5,044 nucleotides of DNA from Solobacterium sp. Lineage in GTDB: Bacteria; Bacillota_I; Bacilli_A; Erysipelotrichales; Erysipelotrichaceae. Below the pieces are notes generated by a model, which did no database searches, was not told where the DNA came from, and was given only the letters and a program-made list of their open reading frames with translations. The stretch covers positions 1 to 5,044 of the forward strand of contig JABZMB010000075.1 in the NCBI GenBank assembly GCA_015256455.1, given 5' to 3'. Position 1 is the first letter of the stretch; the number at the start of each line of letters is the position of its first letter. A program made the position numbers and the translations under genes. Of this stretch, positions 1 through 4,975 are shown piece after piece.

Positions 1-353
1 CGTCTAGTTAGACTACGAACGCGAGCTTCCAACTCTTCAAAGTGGAATGGCTTGCATAGGTAGTCATTTGCGCCACTATCGAGACCATCAATCTTATCTT
101 GTAGATGCCCACGTGCAGATAGAATTAGTACAGCTGTTTCAGAATCCTCCTTACGAATGTTACGGAGTACTTCCATACCATCCATAACTGGCAAGTTTAA
201 ATCTAGGATGATCAAGTCATAACTTTCATCCATAGCCATATTCCAAGCATTACCACCATCAAAACATGTGTCCACTTCATATCCATCAAGACGTAAACCC
301 TTTGCGATTGTTTCACAAAGGGTGATTTCATCTTCAACCACTAATATTCTCAT
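1..353 (-). CDS. OmpR-type response regulator, receiver domain (3' end cut off by window edge)
   Basis: This is the N-terminal part of a two-component response regulator, a cytoplasmic protein normally phosphorylated by a sensor histidine kinase. The visible 117 codons form a nearly complete CheY-like receiver domain. It starts MRILVVEDE, with the acidic pair E7/D8 for Mg2+ binding. The phospho-acceptor is D51 in LIILDLNLPVMDG, the conserved Ser/Thr is S79 in LILSARG, and the conserved lysine is K101 in YLCKPFHFEEL. The KPFHFEELEARVRSL ending is typical of OmpR/PhoB-family regulators, which carry a C-terminal winged-helix DNA-binding domain; here that part lies outside the window. The ATG at 351-353 is preceded by an AAAGGAA ribosome binding site (363-369). 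The gene is divergent from the redox operon at 595-2585, so it may regulate that operon, itself, or both. The partner kinase is not in view. Confidence 0.95.
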   Translation of the reverse strand, partial: MRILVVEDEITLCETIAKGLRLDGYEVDTCFDGGNAWNMAMDESYDLIILDLNLPVMDGMEVLRNIRKEDSETAVLILSARGHLQDKIDGLDSGANDYLCKPFHFEELEARVRSLTR

Positions 354-393
354 ATGCAAATGTTCCTTTCATACGATTACGAAATTGTCAGAA

Positions 394-415
394 ACTGAGT
401 ATATATGAACTCAGT
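394..415. promoter_or_regulatory. Inverted/direct repeat overlapping the response regulator promoter
   Basis: ACTGAGT (394-400) and ACTCAGT (409-415) are perfect inverted 7-base arms around an 8-base spacer. The same stretch also reads as a direct repeat, ACTGAGTATA (394-403) and ACTCAGTATA (409-418), with one mismatch and 15-base periodicity. The right arm overlaps the minus-strand -10 TATACT. A regulator bound here would block or modulate transcription of the response regulator gene, so this is a candidate autoregulatory operator. It could instead form a hairpin in the 5' leader of that transcript. Confidence 0.4.
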
Positions 416-440
416 ATAGCACATCCGTATTGAAACAAAA
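413..440 (-). promoter_or_regulatory. Probable promoter of the response regulator (extended -10)
   Basis: Reading the minus strand, TGCTATACT (413-421) is an extended -10 element: a TG one base ahead of TATACT, which matches TATAAT at 5 of 6 positions. A weak -35 (TTTTGT, 435-440) lies 16 bases upstream. The -10 is about 60 bases ahead of the response regulator ATG. This is inferred from sequence only. Confidence 0.5.
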
Positions 441-507
441 TAAGTAACTTATAAATCAGACACGTGCATTTATGCAGGCATGAATCAGTATAAAATAGAA
501 AAATAAA

Positions 508-525
508 TTGTTAAATTTCTTAACA
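508..525. promoter_or_regulatory. Palindrome TGTTAA-N5-TTAACA upstream of the redox operon (Rex-like)
   Basis: TGTTAA (509-514) and TTAACA (520-525) are perfect inverted arms separated by ATTTC; a further T at 508 gives TTGTTAA on the left. The site lies about 20 bases upstream of the likely -10 of the plus-strand operon. It resembles the Rex redox-sensor site of Firmicutes (TTGTTAA-N4-TTAACAA, from memory). It differs in having a 5-base rather than 4-base spacer and in the last base of the right arm (C instead of A). Binding by Rex is therefore only a possibility; another dimeric regulator is equally open. Confidence 0.4.
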
Positions 526-543
526 CAAATTTTATATCTACTT

Positions 544-552
544 TGTTATATT
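544..552 (+). promoter_or_regulatory. Probable extended -10 promoter of the redox operon
   Basis: TGTTATATT (544-552) carries the TG of an extended -10 one base before TATATT, which matches TATAAT at 5 of 6 positions. No good -35 is seen at 16-18 bases, which is tolerable for extended -10 promoters. It lies about 40 bases ahead of the ATG at 595 and directly downstream of the palindrome at 508-525. An alternative is TTGTTA (508-513) as -35 with TTTATA (531-536) as -10, spacer 17. Confidence 0.4.
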
Positions 553-594
553 TTTCACGTCAGATAGAAATTGAGTGTTAAGGAGGACTTATCA

Positions 595-759
595 ATGGAT
601 TTTATTAATAAATATCCAACACAAATAAGAATCGCAACACAGGCATTCCTTGTTGTATTATCAGTTGTGTTTATTCTGATTGGTGCTTCTCGTGGAGAAG
701 TAGAAAGTGTATTCAGTAAAGCGATTCGTCTTTGCCTAGAGTGTGTAGGAATTGGATAG
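595..759 (+). CDS. Small membrane protein with C-terminal CXXC motif (CD1871A-like family)
   Basis: This is a 54-residue protein with one predicted membrane helix at about residues 14-31 (ATQAFLVVLSVVFILIG). A conserved-looking tail follows, with RGE at 33-35 and KAIRLCLECVGIG at 42-54, so C47 and C50 form a C-x2-C pair four residues from the end. The hydrophobic helix, RGE, KAI-x-x-CLEC-x-GIG pattern matches what I recall as the CD1871A family of CXXC proteins, whose function is not established. The ATG at 595 is chosen because a perfect AGGAGG lies at 581-586; an in-frame TTG at 571 is upstream of that site. The stop is followed after 2 bases by the ATG of the Fe-S membrane protein, so translation is probably coupled. 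A role as thiol or metal-binding accessory to the neighbouring redox proteins is inference. Confidence 0.85.
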   Translation: MDFINKYPTQIRIATQAFLVVLSVVFILIGASRGEVESVFSKAIRLCLECVGIG

Positions 760-761
760 TT

Positions 762-1679
762 ATGACATCAGCTAAATCAAGAGCATTTCTAAGATTCCTG
801 AAGAGACGTAATACAATTCAGATGTTTGCGACATTCCTAACAAACATGCATATCCCTAACTTTTTCAAGGGCGTTCTCTATAATGGAAAAATTAAACAGG
901 TATGTGTACCAGGTTTAAACTGTTATTCATGTCCAGCTGCTACAGGAGCGTGCCCAGTAGGCTCCTTCCAAGCAGTTGTAGGTTCATCAAAGTATAACTT
1001 CTCATATTACATCAGTGGAATTCTAATTTTATTTGGTGTGTTGATCGGAAGATTAATCTGTGGATTTATGTGCCCATTTGGTTGGTATCAAGATTTATTA
1101 CATAAGATTCCAACAAAGAAGTTTAGTACGAAGAATTTAAGATTCTTAACATATACAAAGTTTATTGTTCTAGCTGTAGCAGTTATATTACTTCCAATCA
1201 TTATGACAAATAAAGCAGGAATTGCATTACCTTACTTCTGCAAATACATATGCCCACAAGGCATTTTGGAAGGTGGTATTCCACTCTCTATCGTAGATAA
1301 AAATATTCGTGCAACATTAGGCACATTATTTAATTGGAAGTTTACAATTCTTATTACGATTACGACATTATCTATATTTGTATATCGTCCATTCTGTAAA
1401 TGGATTTGTCCACTCGGCGCATTCTATGCATTATTCAACAAGATTTCAATCTTCAACTATAACGTTGATAAGAACAAGTGTGTATCCTGTGGTAAGTGTG
1501 CAAGAGTTTGTAAGATGGATGTCGATATTACAAAGAATACTGGTGACTTGGAATGTATCCGTTGTGGAGAATGTATTACTGCATGTCCAACTAAGGCAAT
1601 CAGTACTTACTTAGCCATGAAGAAAAAGAGTGAAGCTAAGAATCAAAAAGTAGCAAATAAGAATTTACAAAAGGCATAA
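762..1679 (+). CDS. Polytopic 4Fe-4S membrane protein, NapH/NosR-like
   Basis: This is a 305-residue integral membrane electron-transfer protein. In order: an N-terminal cysteine cluster (C48, C54, C57, C64, in VPGLNCYSCPAATGACPVG); a membrane helix at about 83-99; C100/C104 (CGFMCPFGW); a helix at about 132-148; C160/C164 (CKYICPQG); a helix at about 194-208; C212/C216 (CKWICPLGA). Two C-terminal ferredoxin-type 4Fe-4S sites follow: C240, C243, C246, C250 and C265, C268, C271, C275, the second followed by the usual Pro. The C-x3-C-P repeats after helices are characteristic of the NapH/NosR/YccM type, which move electrons between membrane and redox partners. The tail is lysine-rich. The ATG at 762, two bases after the previous stop, is preferred over an in-frame TTG at 732 that would overlap the small gene; it lacks a strong ribosome binding site, consistent with coupling. 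The true donor and acceptor are unknown; electron supply to the TlpA-like lipoprotein is inferred from gene order. Confidence 0.93.
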   Translation: MTSAKSRAFLRFLKRRNTIQMFATFLTNMHIPNFFKGVLYNGKIKQVCVPGLNCYSCPAATGACPVGSFQAVVGSSKYNFSYYISGILILFGVLIGRLICGFMCPFGWYQDLLHKIPTKKFSTKNLRFLTYTKFIVLAVAVILLPIIMTNKAGIALPYFCKYICPQGILEGGIPLSIVDKNIRATLGTLFNWKFTILITITTLSIFVYRPFCKWICPLGAFYALFNKISIFNYNVDKNKCVSCGKCARVCKMDVDITKNTGDLECIRCGECITACPTKAISTYLAMKKKSEAKNQKVANKNLQKA

Positions 1680-1700
1680 AACAGAAAGAGGAAAAAGAAA

Positions 1701-2585
1701 ATGAATTTGTTCAAGAGATTTACCCTAGTTGGTGTAGCAGCAGTTATGGCAGTTACATTAGCAGCATGCAACAACAAGAAAGAAGACAACGCAACTACAA
1801 CAACTTCTACAACAGAAACAGCTGATGCACAAATGTTCCCTAAGTTTAAGGGAAAGGACTTTGATGGTAAGGATGTTGATGAATCCTTATTCAGCAAGAA
1901 TGAAGTAACACTTGTTAACTTCTGGTTCAATGGATGTGCAGCATGTGTAAATGAAATGCCAGCACTTGAAAAGTTTAATAAGAAGTTAAAGGAACATGGT
2001 GCAGAACTCATTGGTGTAAACGCAGAAGCTAGTGATGAAGCAACACTAAAGGATGCAAAGGATATCTTATCTAAGCAAGGTGCTACATATAGAAATATCG
2101 TCATCAATGGTGGTGATGATGCGAAGGCTTACCTAGCTAAGATCTTCAGTTTCCCTACAACAGTTATGGTTGATAAGAATGGTAACATCGTTGGTGATCC
2201 AATCGTTGGTAACTTAGAAGATGAAAAGAAACAAGAAGAAATCATCAAGATGATTGAAGAAGTGAAGTCTGGTAGTGCTGTTACAACAACAGTTACACAA
2301 GGACAGGCTGCAGGCGCAAATGATGAGTTAACAGATCTTTATGCAAAAGAAAGCGAAGTATTCGGCAAGCATCAAGACTTATGGAATAAGGTGTTCGCAA
2401 CAATGTCAAAAGATCAGATTGAACAGACACAGAACTTACCATATGACGAAGTATTAAAGTCACAAGTAGAAGCAAACAAGGCTTCCTTCTCCGAAGAAGA
2501 ATTAAAGACACTCGAAGAAGATATCAAGATGATTTCTGAAATTGAAAAACAAATCGCAGAAGCAAGCGCAAAAGCTAGCAAATAA
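1701..2585 (+). CDS. TlpA/ResA-like thioredoxin-fold lipoprotein with helical C-terminal extension
   Basis: This is a 294-residue extracytoplasmic thiol-disulfide protein. A lipoprotein signal peptide (residues 1-22, lipobox LAAC, lipidated C23) is followed by a Thr/Ser-rich linker (about 31-42). The thioredoxin-like domain spans about 45-188. It has the active site C79-A-A-C82 in NFWFNGCAACVNEMP, where the family usually has W before the first Cys, and the cis-proline P152 in SFPTTVMVDKNGNIVG. Residues about 205-294 form an additional charged, probably all-helical domain (NDELTDLYAKESEVFGKHQ and onward), well beyond the usual 140-190 residue TlpA/ResA length. The start at 1701 has AAAGAGG at 1685-1691, and the gene follows the Fe-S protein by 21 bases, so the two are cotranscribed. 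It most likely reduces disulfides or otherwise exchanges thiols on exported proteins, fed by the membrane redox proteins upstream. The exact substrate is unknown. Confidence 0.92.
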   Translation: MNLFKRFTLVGVAAVMAVTLAACNNKKEDNATTTTSTTETADAQMFPKFKGKDFDGKDVDESLFSKNEVTLVNFWFNGCAACVNEMPALEKFNKKLKEHGAELIGVNAEASDEATLKDAKDILSKQGATYRNIVINGGDDAKAYLAKIFSFPTTVMVDKNGNIVGDPIVGNLEDEKKQEEIIKMIEEVKSGSAVTTTVTQGQAAGANDELTDLYAKESEVFGKHQDLWNKVFATMSKDQIEQTQNLPYDEVLKSQVEANKASFSEEELKTLEEDIKMISEIEKQIAEASAKASK

Positions 2586-2619
2586 CATTAACAATATATT
2601 GTGGTTTTCCCCATCTTTT

Positions 2620-2648
2620 CCCTGGGCATTTGTTCCAGGGTTTTATTA
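2620..2648 (+). terminator. Rho-independent terminator of the redox operon
   Basis: CCCTGG (2620-2625) pairs perfectly with CCAGGG (2635-2640) around a 9-base loop, followed by TTTTATTA. It starts 35 bases after the stop of the thioredoxin lipoprotein and closes the three-gene operon. Confidence 0.85.
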
Positions 2649-2659
2649 TGGGGGGGTAG

Positions 2660-2668
2660 TGCTATAAT
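2660..2668 (+). promoter_or_regulatory. Extended -10 promoter of the small lipoprotein gene, preceded by a G7 run
   Basis: TGCTATAAT (2660-2668) is a perfect extended -10 (TG, one base, then TATAAT). A run of seven G (2650-2656) sits just upstream, where a -35/-10 spacer would be. The only -35 candidates are T-rich bases of the preceding terminator tail (about 2640-2645), a poor match. The promoter begins 11 bases after the terminator tail and lies about 70 bases ahead of the ATG at 2737. Confidence 0.6.
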
Positions 2669-2736
2669 GTAATTACAGAAAAACTCATAGAACTTTACGG
2701 ATTTGTCAATAAATGAAGAATCATTTGGAGGTGACT

Positions 2737-3165
2737 ATGAAAAAGACGATTCCGATAATAATAATTACATTATTTTCATGTTCGCTAGCAGGTTGTTCTA
2801 CTCGAAGACAAGTAAGTCAGGAAGTAACTTCGAGTAATGAAGTAACACAAGTTGAAGAAGAATCTGGATATGCATACAAATTGTCCGACTTACATGAAAT
2901 TAATCAGAATGATTTAGTATCTTCTGATACATCACAGTTTTATGATATGGAATGCAATCCGATTAATCCGAGTGAGTTATCATTAAAACTTTATGTAAAT
3001 TATTTTATTGATGATCAACAAATTTCTCTTAACGAAGTAATACTATCACCAATCCAAATTACGCCACATTTTAGAGTGAAGAAGGGTGAAGTGATTACAA
3101 TATCTGGTACAGACTATACGACAAATCTTGAAAATGATAACGTTCAAATGCAGTCGTTATTGTAA
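2737..3165 (+). CDS. Small lipoprotein, apparently truncated by an in-frame stop
   Basis: This is a 142-residue exported lipoprotein of unknown function. The signal peptide (MKKTIPIIIITLFSCSLAGC) has lipobox LAGC with lipidated C20. A Ser/Thr/Glu-rich linker (about 21-44) and a mature part with no family I recognise follow. The ATG at 2737 is preferred over an in-frame ATG at 2713 because GGAGG (2727-2731) lies five bases ahead of it and the signal peptide then begins in the normal MKK form. The TAA at 3163-3165 ends the reading frame, yet the same frame continues open for another 80 codons with protein-like sequence (see 3166-3408). The intact ancestral protein was therefore probably about 223 residues. 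It has its own promoter and is separated from the upstream operon by a terminator, so it is not clearly part of the redox system. Confidence 0.75.
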   Translation: MKKTIPIIIITLFSCSLAGCSTRRQVSQEVTSSNEVTQVEEESGYAYKLSDLHEINQNDLVSSDTSQFYDMECNPINPSELSLKLYVNYFIDDQQISLNEVILSPIQITPHFRVKKGEVITISGTDYTTNLENDNVQMQSLL

Positions 3166-3408
3166 AAGATAATTGGCTTCAACACCAAACTACAAATCTC
3201 TCTCGATCTAGAAAGAGTACAGTATGTACCAGTAAGTGATCGAATAATTACTTATTACTTTTATCCAATCTGTTATAAGGTAGAAACCTTCAGTAATAAA
3301 ATGGGTGCTCCATCAGATACCTTCTATACATTAAAAGGTGGACATCAAGTGAATGGATTATTCTGTGATGGGATTTATGAAGTACGTACGGAAGAAGACA
3401 TTCAATAG
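3166..3408 (+). pseudogene. In-frame continuation of the small lipoprotein after a premature TAA
   Basis: Directly after the TAA at 3163-3165 the same frame stays open for 80 codons to a TAG at 3406-3408. It has no ribosome binding site or suitable start of its own. The translation looks like real protein, for example LQISLDLERVQYVPVSDR, ITYYFYPICYKVETFS and GGHQVNGLFCDGIYEV, with mixed hydrophobic and polar residues as in a beta-rich domain. The simplest reading is a single nonsense change (for example CAA, AAA or GAA to TAA). A less simple alternative is a pair of compensating frameshifts: the third frame around 3153-3200 reads VVIVKDNWLQHQTTN before it too meets a stop. Readthrough of the stop or a sequencing error cannot be excluded. 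Confidence 0.65.
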
Positions 3409-3440
3409 AGACATATTTTCATATGCACATTTTAAATGTA

Positions 3441-3480
3441 AAAAAGTAAGTATTTCCTGTTTGGGAGATACTTACTTTTT
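3441..3480 (+). terminator. Strong hairpin terminator after the lipoprotein gene, probably bidirectional
   Basis: AAAAAGTAAGTAT (3441-3453) pairs perfectly with ATACTTACTTTTT (3468-3480). Inside, TTCCT can pair with GGGAG using G-U pairs, leaving a GTTT loop, so the stem may reach about 18 pairs. The T run is part of the stem on both strands, so it can act in both directions. It lies 32 bases after the TAG at 3406-3408, not right after the TAA at 3163. This supports the gene having originally ended at 3408. Confidence 0.8.
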
Positions 3481-3544
3481 GTTTGATGTTCAGCCGATTA
3501 TTTTTTCTTCCTTGTGTACTCCTTTCCACTTTCTTAGACAAAGA

Positions 3545-3576
3545 AAAACAGTAAATCTTTTCTAATTTACTGTTTT
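3545..3576 (-). terminator. Hairpin terminator for the minus-strand SAP-domain gene
   Basis: AAAACAGTAAAT (3545-3556) pairs perfectly with ATTTACTGTTTT (3565-3576) around an 8-base loop. On the minus strand the hairpin is followed by TTTTTCTTTGTCT, a good U-rich tail, and it sits 46 bases beyond the stop of the SAP-domain gene. It could also act weakly on the plus strand. The stretch between this and the hairpin at 3441-3480 holds no other feature I can see. Confidence 0.75.
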
Positions 3577-3621
3577 ATGTTAGCTAATATCGAATTGTTA
3601 GTTTAGCAAGTTAAGAATATC

Positions 3622-4242
3622 CTACTTGCAATACTCTTTTATTTTACTGGCATATTCAGCCAAAAGATTCTCTGAATAAATTTTTTCGTTTTTTGAATTT
3701 CTGACTTCCTTCCAAAGAATAGAAGCTACTTTTAATTTGTTCGAGTAGTTGCAACTATTTTCGTCTGCACAGAAATCCTTTAAAAATTGATTCCATTGAC
3801 AAACCGAATTATCATACTTGGCATAATCTGATTTTCCATAATAAACTTTCAGCATATCTTGAATTGTAAAACTCAAATCATTTTCTCTTTTTACTTTTCT
3901 CCAAGCTGTTGCCATATCAGCAGTAAATTTAAATGGTGCGATACCTGTTAAAACAGAGAAATATTCTCTGAACCTTGCATTAAAAGAAAAGCCACATTCA
4001 AGTAACGGTGTATCAGCAGTAACATTTTCAACTTTCTTCTTTTCCTTTTTTATTGATGATATTTTAATTAAATTCCCTTTAAAATACTGTTCAATAATGT
4101 GATTGAGTTCTTGTTTTGTACCTCTGTATTCTAATCCAATAGATTTACATATTTGTGAAAGTTCTTCACGATACCAATAGTATTTATTAAACGCGTCAAA
4201 TGATGTTATTTTATCAAACTCAGGTCTATTTTCTATCAACAT
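3622..4242 (-). CDS. SAP-domain protein of unknown function
   Basis: This is a 206-residue soluble protein with no signal peptide or membrane helix. Residues about 23-58 (WYREELSQICKSIGLEYRG, then TKQELNHIIEQYFKG) fit a SAP helix-extension-helix motif, a small nucleic-acid-binding fold. A lysine-rich linker (KKEKKK, 65-70) follows. The C-terminal half contains two similar stretches, about 87-120 (FNARFREYF ... ATAWRKVKREN) and about 150-184 (WNQFLKDF ... VASILWKEVRNSKN). This layout resembles Firmicute SAP-domain proteins of about 190 residues with a DUF6434-type C-terminus, as I recall them; their job is not established. The ATG at 4240-4242 has TAAGGGG (4248-4254) five bases upstream. The gene is strikingly A/T-rich and lies 113 bases downstream of the transporter gene on the same strand. 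DNA binding is inferred from the SAP motif only. Confidence 0.8.
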   Translation of the reverse strand: MLIENRPEFDKITSFDAFNKYYWYREELSQICKSIGLEYRGTKQELNHIIEQYFKGNLIKISSIKKEKKKVENVTADTPLLECGFSFNARFREYFSVLTGIAPFKFTADMATAWRKVKRENDLSFTIQDMLKVYYGKSDYAKYDNSVCQWNQFLKDFCADENSCNYSNKLKVASILWKEVRNSKNEKIYSENLLAEYASKIKEYCK

Positions 4243-4281
4243 TTTATCCCCTTAAACCTAATTTACTTTTCATATCTAAAC

Positions 4282-4310
4282 AAATTACAATTTTTGGTTT
4301 CTATTATCAA
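4282..4310 (-). promoter_or_regulatory. Possible promoter of the SAP-domain gene
   Basis: On the minus strand TTGATA (4305-4310, 5 of 6 against TTGACA) is followed after 17 bases by TAATTT (4282-4287, a weak -10). It lies about 40 bases ahead of the ATG. The region is very A/T-rich, so chance matches are likely. The gene could instead be cotranscribed with the transporter, as no convincing terminator is seen between them. Confidence 0.3.
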
Positions 4311-4355
4311 AAATACCAATAACCAAATTACTAATATTAGATGCGTTATACAAAA

Positions 4356-4925
4356 TTATAGTTTCAATAAAATTCCAATAACTGCAGCTACGAGAATAAA
4401 TAGTATTGGATGTGTCTTTGGTTTGAAGTGATATACTGCTAGCATGCATGCAAATATGATGATAGGCTTCCACTTAAATAAACTGAAAAGAGATTTTGTT
4501 GTTTTGAATGCAGTGATATCAAATAATGCTAGTAAATAGATGCCTATCACTGCAGATGTAATTAAACCTACTACTGCAGGTCTTAAGCCCATGAATGCAT
4601 TTTGTACAATTACAGAGTCTTCAAATTTCTGAAGTGCGGTTGCGATCAGAATAATAGATAGAAATGCTGGTGCTGTAACAGAAAGTGTAGTAGCGATACC
4701 GCCGACGAAACCATATACGTGATTACCTACATAGGTTGCCATATTGACACCCATTGGTCCAGGTGTTGATTCGCTGATAGCGACCATGGTCGTTAAGTCT
4801 GTTAGACTAAACCATCCATACTTTAATGACATCTCTTGTAAGAAGGGGATTGTTGCAAGTCCGCCACCGATGGAGAATAAACCGGTTTTAAAGAATTCCC
4901 AGCATAACAATAAAAAATTTGTCAT
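4356..4925 (-). CDS. Single-domain chromate transporter (CHR) family membrane protein
   Basis: This is a 189-residue inner-membrane protein with one CHR domain. The family signatures are visible: FFKTGLFSIGGGLATIPFLQ near the N-terminus (11-30), then the conserved region ISESTPGPMGVNMATYVG (50-67). Hydrophobic segments follow at about 71-97, 112-135, 154-166 and 172-188. Long-chain ChrA proteins have two such domains (about 400 residues); this length is that of the short-chain type, which usually works as a pair of adjacent genes. The family is named for chromate efflux, but substrates of the short forms in anaerobes are mostly unproven. The ATG at 4923-4925 follows AGTGAGGTAA (4931-4940). 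Upstream on the same strand, 50 bases away, another gene ends (4976); downstream is the SAP-domain gene. No second CHR gene is visible in the window. Confidence 0.92.
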   Translation of the reverse strand: MTNFLLLCWEFFKTGLFSIGGGLATIPFLQEMSLKYGWFSLTDLTTMVAISESTPGPMGVNMATYVGNHVYGFVGGIATTLSVTAPAFLSIILIATALQKFEDSVIVQNAFMGLRPAVVGLITSAVIGIYLLALFDITAFKTTKSLFSLFKWKPIIIFACMLAVYHFKPKTHPILFILVAAVIGILLKL

Positions 4926-4943
4926 GAAAATTACCTCACTGGT

Positions 4944-4971
4944 ATCTTATCACGACAAATTTTGTTGTAAA
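4944..4971 (-). promoter_or_regulatory. Possible promoter of the CHR transporter with a palindrome in its spacer
   Basis: On the minus strand TTTACA (4966-4971, 5 of 6 to TTGACA) is followed after 16 bases by TAAGAT (4944-4949, 4 of 6 to TATAAT). The spacer contains ACAAAATTTGT (4955-4965), a perfect odd palindrome extendable with one mismatch to 4953-4967, placed where a repressor could act. The -10 is close to the ribosome binding site, leaving a very short leader. Confidence 0.3.
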
Positions 4972-4975
4972 ACAA

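Noticed and set aside
465..476. Small palindrome TGCAT-TT-ATGCA in the divergent region
   Set aside because: The arms are only five bases and it does not overlap a promoter element; likely chance, though its position between the divergent genes is noted.
571..594. TTG start at 571 for the small CXXC protein
   Set aside because: The AGGAGG site lies at 581-586, inside such an extension and correctly placed for ATG 595.
732..761. TTG start at 732 for the Fe-S membrane protein
   Set aside because: It would overlap the preceding gene by 28 bases without a ribosome binding site; ATG 762 directly follows the stop of the small gene.
1643..2107. 154-codon open frame on the minus strand opposite the thioredoxin lipoprotein
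   Set aside because: It is antisense to a clearly real gene, and its Ser/Phe/Leu-rich translation reflects the complement of that coding sequence; no ribosome binding site supports it.
3353..3565. 70-codon open frame on the plus strand
   Set aside because: It runs out of frame through the lipoprotein remnant and then through the terminator hairpin; the translation is low-complexity and Phe-rich with no ribosome binding site.
3606..3629. Six-base inverted repeat GCAAGT / ACTTGC at the end of the SAP gene
   Set aside because: It is short, has a 12-base loop and lacks a T tail; the hairpin at 3545-3576 is a far better terminator.
4293..4327. Possible hairpin TTTGGTT / AACCAAA between the transporter and SAP genes
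   Set aside because: The loop is 21 bases and no proper U tail follows on the minus strand, so it is not a convincing terminator.
4285..4473. 62-codon minus-strand frame overlapping the end of the transporter gene
   Set aside because: It is a shadow frame of the transporter and the A/T-rich intergenic region, with no start signal.
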